A stretch of 64,000 nt of DNA from Gordius sp. MW1 (taxonomy: Eukaryota > Nematomorpha > Gordioida > Gordea > Gordiidae), in NCBI GenBank assembly GCA_964036665.1, contig OZ038530.1, forward strand, positions 4,340,001-4,404,000. Direction: 5' to 3'. Below are positions 35,151-44,260 of this stretch, piece after piece. The notes under the pieces are model-generated. The model did no database searches. It worked only from the letters and a program-made list of their open reading frames with translations, and had not been told where the DNA came from. A program made the position numbers and the translations under genes. Numbering within the stretch: position 1 is the first letter of the stretch; the number at the start of each line of letters is the position of its first letter.

Positions 35151-35695
35151 TTGATTGATCAGCTGGTACCGGACAGTGCGATAATAGGGCACTGAAGGTA
35201 TGTAATTTCAGTGCAGTGGGATGCTATTGCGATTCCAAATTCTGTCGGTACCTGATGATCGTATGGCGGGTGGACAATACCATGCGGTTGTATGTAACGT
35301 TATGCATGAATGTTGCCTGTACAGGGCAGTGTGGTCAATATGCGCTGAAGGATAATGCCGGTGCTTAGGGACGGTAGGGCCAGGCCCGAAGGTATTCTGC
35401 CGATACAGAGCATTGCGTGTACGACGATGATCCGGGTATAAAATTTAGTATTGCATGCGCGCACGTTGATCCCAGATGCGAATTTATTTTCGAAAGCTTT
35501 ATGCCCTTAATGACCTGCTTTTGGCTAATACGCCGTACCACCTTTAAGTAGGTTTTATGAGGTCAATTTCCTGGGTGGGCAAATATTTTTGCTGGTTGCG
35601 CATGGTGTAATTCAAACATTTAGTTTGTTACCGGAACGTCGCACGTGGTTTGAAGAGATAATACCTCGTATGGTCCAAGATTACCTGTACTGAAG
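35150..35695. other. GC-richer structured island without an ORF
   Basis: An island of about 550 bp whose base composition is visibly more balanced than its surroundings, and which has no long reading frame. Its left part can fold into a nested hairpin. The outer stem is ggtaccggacag (35,165-35,176) with ctgtcggtacc (35,242-35,252), 11 bp with one bulge. The inner stem is gcactgaa (35,189-35,196) with ttcagtgc (35,207-35,214) around a 10-nt loop. A middle stem aatag/ctatt links them. The segment from about 35,320 (tgtacagggcagtgtggtca, then ctgaagg, then attctgccgatac) looks like a diverged second copy of the same arrangement. It could be a structured RNA or the end of a transposon. The function is unknown. 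Confidence 0.45.
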
Positions 35696-35699
35696 TTTA

Positions 35700-37290
35700 A
35701 TACCTCTTCTCAATAATATTTTTTATTCCTTCATCAATTCTCTAACATAATAATGTAGATTTTAGAAATAACTGATGACGGTTATATCTGAAGGCTAAAA
35801 TTCTTGTCTTAGATAAATATTCAAAGGTCTTAATTATTTTTGCCAGTGCTAATTAAGGATCCCAGCTATTTTAAATATGTAAATGACTTTTAAATTTTTG
35901 AATAAAAAATGTTAGCCTGAATGAAAAATTGTCATTTTGTTTATTTTATTTTTTATTTATATCTTTTTTAAATTATTTTTTTCATTGTCACAAAATATGT
36001 ATTTTTTAAATAATAAATGATTAGTATATCAAAAAAAAATAATTTAGATAAATTAAGGGAAAAATATAGCTTGCATAAAAGAAATTTAAATGTCAAGACA
36101 TGTCGAGATTTCTCGTCGAGACCGAAATTTTTCTAAACTGTGGGGAGAATCTCATGGCACCCGAACCAAATTTTGCCATCGAGGCCGAGATACTAAATCG
36201 AACTATGGACTTGAACTGGTTCATAAACTTTGACAATTTGTTATGTATAATTTATATAATAACTGCACGTAGCTAAAATACACGAGCATTTGACTAACCA
36301 TTGCTAATTAAATCCAAGTCTTAAGGCTACCTAAGTATTAAAAAGGCAATCAAATATTAATAGTCAAAAGTCATTGATTAATAACAATTTAGTGTTTTAA
36401 AAGAGGAAAATGCACTTTAACTAAGTCTCTCAAGTGTTTTTAGGAATACAGTGAGTTTTTTGCTGTAATATCAAGCAATATGTTCACACTTCGGTGGTGT
36501 TCCCAGGTGTTCCACCCTTTTTTAACGTATTTTTTTATTACCCCGAAAGGATTTTTATATCGCTGGTACTCTGGTTTGTGCCGAGTAACCGTAATATTTT
36601 TGTTTTTAGATATCGCGAGTTAAATTGGCACATTAAAAGCTATTAAAAGGCTAAATTAAGAAATAAAACAATCATCTACGAACCATAGTTAGTTTTTTCT
36701 TTTTAAAAAGCGCATTCATTCCTTTTTATTATAAAAATTACGAGATCGTTTTTGTTTAAAAATTAATTGATTATATTTTTATCGTTCCAAATTACAAAAA
36801 CAAAATATTTGTACGTTTAATCAACATTTTGTGATATTCAAAATATTTAATCTGATCGAAACAAATAATCAAACTCGGGCCTTCGGCCCTCGTGGGAAGG
36901 GGGAGGGGAGAAGGGAAGGGGGGAAGGGAAGGGGGGACGACTCATCTATACTTCGTAAAAATGTATCATATTTGCTATGCAATTTATGGGCGAGAAAGGT
37001 GGGAAGGGGCGAGAATGCCTATAGGGGGGTATTAAATGCCTATGATTAATTAATTATTTATACAAATTTTCCATTTATAGGCAAAATGTAATATAGGCAA
37101 AATGTAATATAGGCAAGGGTTAGAGTTAGATTTAGTGTCTGCATCTAGTTGCGTATTACATTAGTTTTTACGGCCTTTAGTGATTATGGGTCTAACAAAC
37201 ATTATATTATAAAACATAACAATGTTAAAATTTTGCAGAATTGTTGGGAGAAATTTTTGTTGAATTTGAACAATTTTTAATTAAAAAAAT
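35700..37290. other. Intergenic; purine G-rich tract near 36.9 kb
   Basis: No gene recognised. Positions 36,876-36,940 hold cgggccttcggccc, a perfect short hairpin, followed by 44 bases of almost pure purine with seven or more G runs. On the displayed strand this could form a G-quadruplex. The neighbouring 36,995-37,030 repeats the pattern more weakly. The rest is A+T-rich. Confidence 0.5.
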
Positions 37291-37294
37291 CAAA

Positions 37295-37865
37295 AATTTG
37301 GCGAATGGTCATTTTTTCTCCATTGGTCAGTACCAACAGATACTCTATAAGTTAATGATAGCCAAAAAAACGGAAAAAAAAATTTGATGCTCACTTTGGC
37401 CAATGGTCATTTTTTTCCATTGGTCAGCAGCCAGCACACGGTAAAAATGGATATAAATTCAAAAGAGTAAAAAAAACGAAAAAAAAGTTTTCGAATCACA
37501 TTTTGGCCAATGGTCATTTTTTTCCATTGGTCAGCAGCCAGCAACGGCCAAAAAGTCATAATAGCAATGGTAGGAACAGGAACAATCATAATAGTCAAAA
37601 AAAAACGAAAAAAATAATTTCGATTCACATTTTGGCCAATGGTCATTTTTTCCATCGGTCAGGAGCCAGCGGACGGCCAAAAAGTCATAATAGCAATGGT
37701 AGTAACAGGAACAATCAAAATAGTCAAAAAAAAACGAAAAAATAAACTCGGATTCACATTTTGGCCAATGGACATTTTTTTCATTGGTCAGCAGCCAGCG
37801 GACGGCCAAAAAGTCTTATTATCAATGATAGTAACAAAAACAATCATAAGAGTTAAAAAAAAAAC
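37295..37865. repeat. Tandem array of CCAATGG/CCATTGG hairpin units
   Basis: Five units, with landmark ggc(c/g)aatggtcatttttt at about 37,300, 37,399, 37,505, 37,634 and 37,763; the last two periods are exactly 129 bp. Each unit has ccaatgg, a spacer of about 10 bases (tcattttttt), then ccattgg, forming a short stem-loop. Then follow cagcagccagcggacggccaaaaagtc and an acaggaacaatca stretch ending in a poly-A run. The reading frames across it are repeat artefacts. The same unit resumes at 40,648 after a 2.7-kb insertion. Confidence 0.85.
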
Positions 37866-38036
37866 TCCAGGATTCTAACCCAAAAACTAGTTAAATTGCA
37901 TAGCAATTAAAAGTAAACAACTTTTATTTATGTTTATTACTAGCTGACCCGGCAAACATTGTTTTGCCCTATTAAAAATATTAAAAAAATAAAAAATTTA
38001 AATAAGAAAAAAACTACCAATTAATATCTATATGTT

Positions 38037-39234
38037 CTACTTTTTACATTTTTTAAAACTTACATAAACGATGAAAATAAATCCTTTATGCGCCCGCCAT
38101 CCCTCTTCTCCACCCCACCGTTCTTCGATTAGAAGATCTAGAAAAACATAATTTAGAGGATTTAGATTATCATAGTTTATAAACAGGAGAAATTTTGTCT
38201 ATTTTTACATTTTTTAAAACTTACATAAACGATGAAAATAAATCCTTTATGCGCCCGCCATCCCTCCTCTCCACCCCACCGTCCTTCGATTGGAAGATCT
38301 GGAAAAACATAATTTAGAGGATTTAAATTATCATAGTTTATAAACAGGAGAAATTTTGTCTATTTTTACATTTTTTAAAACTTACATAAACGATGAAAAT
38401 AAATCCTTTATGCGCCCGCCATCCCTCCTCTCCACCCCACCGTCCTTCGATTGGAAGATCTGGAAAAACATAATTTAGAGGATTTAGATTATCATAGTTA
38501 ATAAACAGGAGAAATTTTGTCTATTTTTACATTTTTTAAAACTTACATAAACGATGAAAATAAATCCTTTATGCGCCCGCCATCCCTCCTCTCCACCCCA
38601 CCGTCCTTCGATTGGAAGATCTGGAAAAACATAATTTAGAGGATTTAAATTATCATAGTTTATAAACAGGAGAAATTTTGTCTATTTTTACATTTTTTAA
38701 AACTTATATAAACGATGAAAATAAATCCTTTATGCGCCCGCCATCCCTCCTCTCCACCCCTCCGTCCTTCGATTGGAAGATCTGGAAAAACATAATATTG
38801 ACAATTTAGATTATCATAATTTATAAACAGGAGATATTTTGTCTATTTTTACATTTATTGAAACTTACATAAACGATGAAAATAAATCCTTTATGCGCCC
38901 GCCATCCCTCCTCTCCACCCCACCGTCCATCGATTGGAAGATCTGGAAAAACATAATTTAGAGGATTTAGATTATCATAGTTTATAAACAGGAGAAATTT
39001 TGTCTATTTTTACATTTTTTGAAATTTACATAAACGATGAAAATAAATCCTTTATGCGCCCGCCATCCCTCCTCTCCACCCCACCGTCCTACGATTGGAA
39101 GATCTGGAAAAGCATAATTTTGACAATTAAGATTATCATAGTTTATAAACAGGAGAAATTTTGTCTATGTTTACATTTTATGAAATTTACATAAACGATG
39201 AAAATAAATCCTTTATGCGCCCGCCATCCCTCCT
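38037..39234 (+). repeat. 161-bp satellite, about 7.4 tandem copies
   Basis: The landmark atgaaaataaatcctttatg recurs at 38,071, 38,232, 38,393, 38,554, 38,715, 38,876, 39,037 and 39,198, an exact 161-bp period every time. Each unit has a GC-rich core (cgcccgccatccctcctctc, then cgtccttcgattggaagatc) and an A+T-rich remainder. Units differ by only a few substitutions, implying recent expansion or homogenisation. Confidence 0.95.
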
Positions 39235-39420
39235 CATTGATTTGAATTACTTCCGTTTTTCATATTAGTTAAATAGAAATATTGGTTATAAATTCGGTAT
39301 CAAATAAGTGTAGAGAATCTATTTGTTCTAGAAACTTTTTAAGTGTATCTAATGACTGTAGACTTACACTTTATGAATAATTGACTAAAAACAAAATATT
39401 CATAACGCAGTATAGATATA

Positions 39421-40540
39421 ACCCAAATAAGTTTATCCAATAATATAATTTACACGGAAAAGCATCTTTTATCATATGGAATAAAAAGCATATATGTAAT
39501 TAATTGGTAAAGAGCATATTAAAACTTATTAACCCCTCAAAAACTACTGGACCGATTTGGCTTGAACAAATTTTAAAACATACTCCGGAGTATAGGGAAT
39601 AAAGTATGAAATTTTAAGCGAAATCGGTCCAGTAGTTTTTGAGGGACGTCTTTATTAAGTGTCAAAACGTATAAACCAACGTATAAAACAAAAAAACGTG
39701 ACCCCTCGAAAACTACTGGACCGATTTGGCTCGAACAAATCTTAAAACATGCTCCGAAGTATGGGGAATAAAGTATGAAACTTTGAGCCAAATCGGTCCA
39801 GTAGTTTTCGAGGGTAACCCAAATAAGTTTATCCAATAATATAATTTACACGGAAAAGCATCTTTTATCATATGGAATAAAAAGCATATATGTAATTATT
39901 TGGTAAAGAGTATATTAAAATTTATTAACCCCTCAAAAACTACTGGACCGATTTGGCTTGAACAAATTTTAAAACATGCTCCGGAGTATAGGGAATAAAG
40001 TATGCAATTTTGAGCCAAATCGGACCAGTAGTTTTTGAGGGACGTCTTTATTAAGTGTCAAAACGTATAAACCAACGTATAAAACAAAAAATCGTGACCC
40101 CTCGAAACCTACTGGACCGATTTGGCTCGAACAAATCTTAAAACATGCTCCGAAGTATGGGGAATAAAGTATGAAATTTTGAGCCAAATCGGTCGAGTAG
40201 TTTTTGAGGGACGTCTTTATTAAGTGTCAAAACGTATAAACCAACGTATAAAACAAAAAAACGTAACCCCTCGAAAACTACTGGACCGATTTGGCTCGAA
40301 CAAATCTTAAAACATGCTCCGAAGTATAGGGAATAACTGTGAAATTTTGAGCCAAATCGGTCTAGTAGTTTTTGAGGGACGTCTTTATTAAGTGCCAAAA
40401 TGTATAAAACAAAAGAACGTGACCCCTCAAAAACTACTGGACCGATTTGGCTCAAACAAATCTTAAAACATGCTCCAGAGTATGGGGAATAAACTGTGAA
40501 ATTTTGAGCCAAATCGGTCTGTTAGTTTTCCAAATTTGGT
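39421..40540 (+). repeat. Six palindromic modules around CTACTGGACCGATTTGG
   Basis: Each module is an inverted repeat: a left arm cctcaaaaactactggaccg + atttggct, about 50 nt of spacer (gaacaaa..aaaacatgctccgNagtatNgggaataaa), then a right arm agccaaatcggtccagtagt + ttttgaggg. Left arms lie near 39,533, 39,701, 39,931, 40,097, 40,265 and 40,423. Right arms lie near 39,622, 39,790, 40,016, 40,185, 40,356 and 40,511. A larger direct duplication with a period of 396 bp also repeats 39,421 onward at 39,817 onward. The arms are almost perfectly complementary over about 28 bp. Confidence 0.85.
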
Positions 40541-40647
40541 GGTGGCATAGATACAAACAAACACAATCAAACAAACACACAAACATACATACATACATAG
40601 TTTCATTTTTATATATAAGATATAATAAAATGAAACAATAATAGAAC

Positions 40648-40735
40648 AAGCGGACGGCCAAAAAGTCATATTATCAATGGTAGTGACAAGAAAAATATAT
40701 TGATTTAATTTAAAAAATAAAAAAAAATTTTGCCC
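40648..40735. repeat. Continuation of the CCAATGG-unit array
   Basis: The sequence agcggacggccaaaaagtc, then atcaatggtagtgacaag, matches the second half of the array units at 37,670-37,840. It shows that the composite repeat upstream interrupted this array. Confidence 0.7.
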
Positions 40736-40800
40736 TCTCCGGGAATCGAACCAGCAATTCAGAACGTTAGCCGGGGTTCGAACCCACATTAATAGAGGCA
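40735..40800 (-). repeat. tRNA-like segment with two B-box motifs
   Basis: On the minus strand the sequence reads ggttcgattcccggagaggg, a standard tRNA T-arm/B box (GGTTCGANTCC) and 3' acceptor side. It is preceded by gttcgaaccccggctaac, a second T-arm-like motif that is nearly palindromic (gggttcgaaccc). No complete cloverleaf with D arm and anticodon could be drawn, so this is more likely a tRNA-derived SINE remnant or tRNA fragment than a working tRNA gene. Confidence 0.4.
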
Positions 40801-41099
40801 TAGGCTTTTGTAGGGGCACAGGGATCCATATCAGTAGAGGCATAGGCCCTTGTAGTGGAGGGCATAGGGTAATTATAGCAATTAATATCAATGTTACCCA
40901 ATTCAAAAACGAATAGATATACTTATGCATTAATTTAACATAGCAATTAAAACCCGACCCCACCCGAAAGCGATGGATATAGAGATGAGGGGTGGGGCAC
41001 CTCTTATGCATTAATTTAAAAAATAACACAGCGAGGGAGATAGAGATGAGGGGTGGGGCACCTCTTTCTCATGCATTAATTTAAAAAATCGATAACCTA

Positions 41100-41195
41100 A
41101 TATACCCAATGCAAATAGATAGGGACGGACGGACGGACAACGGACGGACGGACAACAAAAAACGAGCCCATAAATTGCGTAGCAATTAATAAAGA
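41100..41195. repeat. ggac-rich block with aattgcgtagcaatt palindrome
   Basis: Contains four ggacggac words, then acaacaaaaaacgagcccat, then the interrupted palindrome aattgcgtagcaatt (about 41,173-41,187). The same succession occurs at 34,160-34,216, and the palindrome with its taa flank recurs at 37,893 and 43,282. It behaves like one end of a dispersed non-autonomous element. Confidence 0.5.
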
Positions 41196-41369
41196 ATCTG
41201 AATCGAAACAAATTAACTTCAAATAACTACAAAGGCATCTAAGAACCGGAATAGTAGTTTTGTTTAAAGCCTTTTATAAACTTAACTTCTTGTTTTGAAT
41301 CCTTTATTTTAATAAGTCAAATTGTACGATTGGGTTATACGTTATAAGTCAATAAGGAATCAGATAAAG

Positions 41370-41960
41370 TTTCTCGATATATATAAAAGTATGGAATGGA
41401 CGATGGCCGTGGAGAAGCGGTGTTCGCGTAACCATTCGGTTAGAATGAGGGACGTCAAACGGTTAACAAATAAGGTATTGAGTTAGGGCCGTTTGTTACT
41501 TCGTAGACAATCGCAGTTACTAGCAGAGAAGAAGAGAAGAATACGATTCCGTCTACGGCGAAAGGAAGGTATCGGATTAAGGAACGTCTGGCTCTTATTA
41601 GATAATTGCCGCTGGACCCACGTGTCTAAAATGAGGAATAAACATCTCCCCCCCCCCGCAGGACTAACGTGTCCTGAACGCAAAATCAATATCTCCTCTA
41701 GCAGGACTAAACCTTGTCGATGCGCTCCTCAATTTGCATTGCCGATTTCGACGTCTGCTTCTAATTAGTGCACATCTATTCACATAACAAAATACATTAT
41801 ATTTTATTCCCGACGCTATCTCATTAGCATAGGCGCGCCAAAGAGTTAACTACCTAACTACGGCTGCCGCAATAACTAAATCTTTTACTCACGTTAACTT
41901 ATTTGAATAAACGTCAAAACTAACTAACTACCACAACGCCTTTAATCTCTTAATGGCTTC
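41370..41960 (+). other. GC-richer unassigned segment, 91-codon Arg-rich frame
   Basis: A segment more GC-rich than its surroundings. A TATA-like tatatataaaag lies at about 41,378-41,389. Downstream, 41,493-41,768 is a 91-codon frame rich in Arg and Lys (KKRRIRFRLRRKEG). I do not recognise the product, and the frame is interrupted by a C run (41,648-41,657) that would be error-prone. A promoter plus 5' region of an element is one possibility. I would not treat it as a gene without further evidence. Confidence 0.25.
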
Positions 41961-42499
41961 CTGTTATGCCACATTTGGCAAGAAAGAATTGAATTTTGAA
42001 ATGGCAGGAAAGAGATCCTTTACAGCCAAATAGTTATCAATTTTTTTTTGTGTATATATTCGAAATCTTACTATGAAGATTTAATTATAGAGCTACTTTG
42101 ACATTTATCTGTGCACGATTATGATCTTAAAATGCTTATTTTTTTATATCTTTGGCATATTTTTAAAAAACTCAGAAATTTTCAAATTTCACATTTAAAA
42201 ATTTATAGTAAGATAGCTTTCTATATTCTTGAAAAGTTAAATACATTAGTTCTCATTTTCCGCTTCAGCCAAAAATGTTTACAGCAGAGCAAGGAGTTTG
42301 TATATTATGTAGAATAAAAATCTTAGTGAAATTCTATAAAGGAAATTAATAGAAAGATAACATTTAAAATTTGTTTTTTTAAATTTTTTATCGATTGTTT
42401 ATAAACTCCGAAATGAATTAGTAAAAAAAGCTTATCTATATATTGAATTAACTTAAATGTTGCTAGATTTTTGAAGGGTATGAATGGAGTGAATTATGT

Positions 42500-43430
42500 C
42501 CCAGGCGCGTAGCCAGGATTTTCTCCGGAGGGAAGGGGAATTTCCAAAATAATTTTATAACATTTCTATTTCAACATCAAAATTATAAAATCTGGTATAA
42601 AACATAAATAAAATCATTTTAAAATAATTTCATATTTTCTTTTTCCCAGCGTCATCTGGAGTAGGAGCTAATTCCCCATGAATCGCTAATAAAAGTGTCA
42701 ATCCATTTAATCTATTAAAACGTCATGAAGTTTTAATTAAAATGTTGCTCACTTCTCTACGACAATCTGAATATATTATGGAAGCAACTGCAATAAAAGG
42801 ACCTAGATCTTCAGCAAGTCAGACAGTTAGCAGAAACTTTAGTAATAGTAGTCGAACCTTAGGCTAAGTTGTATGATTTTGAACTTAAGAAACCTAGGCA
42901 AAGAAAATGAACGGTTTTTGGAGAAGAAACAAGTTTTGGTAAATTTCAAAATAATATTTCCTCCAAATTCTTTGATTGTTTTGCCAGAAGCGTGAATGAA
43001 AATAAATTATAGAAGGATTTCGTCCAAAAAATCCCTTGGACGCCCTATCAGATTATAAAATATTGTAATCTTTGCCCAACACCATAACTCTGCTTTGCCT
43101 ATTAGCTTTTATATAATAAAAACTATGTCAAAAAATAGATTAATGGATTGGCCCTTTTTTATAGCATTTTTATTTCAACATTAAATTAAAAAAAGAAAGT
43201 CATTATAAAATAATTTTATGTTTTCTTTTTCCCAGCGATAATATCTCAAGAACTTCATCTGGAGGGGGAGCTAATTCCAATAAATTGCATAGCAATTAAT
43301 AAGTGTCCTACTTGGTCAGTTACGTTGCACAACTATAAAATATAAACTTTAGATATAAAATAATTTTTTCCCGGGGAGGGGGGAATTTCCCGTTTCCCCC
43401 CCCCCTCCGCATTTACGCCACATTCTCTAT
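42500..43430. repeat. Decayed repeat with internal duplication
   Basis: Starts aggcgcgtagccaggatttt, like the hAT-type MITE ends. The block tttcttttttcccagcg..tcatctggag..ggagctaattcc at 42,636-42,675 is repeated at about 43,215-43,277. It is followed by the aattgcatagcaatt palindrome (43,283-43,297). Positions 43,372-43,430 hold G and C runs ending in atttacgccac, a possible right end. It is non-coding. Confidence 0.4.
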
Positions 43431-44260
43431 TTAACTCGTACAATCTGAAAGCGCTTAGGTACTCAATTAATATAAAATCAAATATAATTTTATCTTACTG
43501 TTAATCTAACAAACATTTAATTATAATTAATAAACATTATAAAACATACATTTTTTTATAGTTTAGAATGCACAAATAAAAATTTAATTGGTTTTGTAAC
43601 GGGCTTTGAGCGGGCCATACTTATATCTAGGACCTGCCCAAACTCGCTGGGTTACATTATGGCCCGTTTTTTTAAAGACAGAAGCCCGTCCAAGCTTGGC
43701 TCTCATATCACCCAAAAATCATACACCAGGTGATTTATAGACCAAAATAAATGATTTAATTTTGATAAACTAATTAATTATTGTAAAAGCAAATATCTCT
43801 CTTATAATTCAAGGATATAAAACAGGAAGGTTGTTGGGCATTCCAACTTAAAAGCACTTTTTTAGAGGAAATTTTTTGATTTCTACAAAATCTGGTTAAG
43901 TGTTTATATTTGATATTTAAGCTTCAAATTCTTATGTTTTGTAACGAGCTCAAGTTAAATGGCATTGTGATTATTTTGATAAACAGAAAATGAATTAGTT
44001 GTTTTTAGTTTGATCGCTAACAACTTAAAAGTTTAATTTTTAGGATTCACTTATAATAATAATAATTAATAAATTTAAATAAATAAAATAAAAGAAAAGA
44101 GGATCCCAAAAATAATTTCGCTGAATACTTGATATAATTAATGATAAAATTAACTATAAACATGATAGAAGAGTGCAAGGACACTTCGTTTATACTTTTA
44201 AATGAAAGTATTCAAAAAATAAAATAGTTTACATATTTTTCAACCACTAACATTAAATAC

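Larger units (their letters stand above)
37943..40625 (+). mobile_element. Composite non-autonomous repeat inserted in hairpin array
   Basis: Starts ctagctgacccggcaaac and ends with a (CATA)n run and tttcatttttatatataagat. It carries no reading frame that looks real. Inside are a 161-bp satellite (38,037-39,234) and six palindromic modules (39,530-40,540). The flanks on both sides belong to the CCAATGG hairpin array, so it interrupts that array. I recall similar agctgacccggcaaac...catacatacata repeats in invertebrate genomes, but I cannot assign the class. Exact ends and target duplication are undetermined. Confidence 0.55.

Noticed and set aside
37407-37878. Several overlapping frames of 79-92 codons on both strands
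   Set aside because: They are products of the 129-bp tandem hairpin units, with repeated low-complexity peptides. They show no gene-like features.
40735-40800. A functional tRNA gene
   Set aside because: Only the T-arm and one acceptor side are recognisable; no D arm, anticodon stem or full cloverleaf could be drawn.
39573-41029. Frames of 72-188 codons on the minus strand with repeated LDRFGSKFHTLF peptides
   Set aside because: They arise from the palindromic module array and simple (CATA) repeats, and run across unrelated repeat boundaries.
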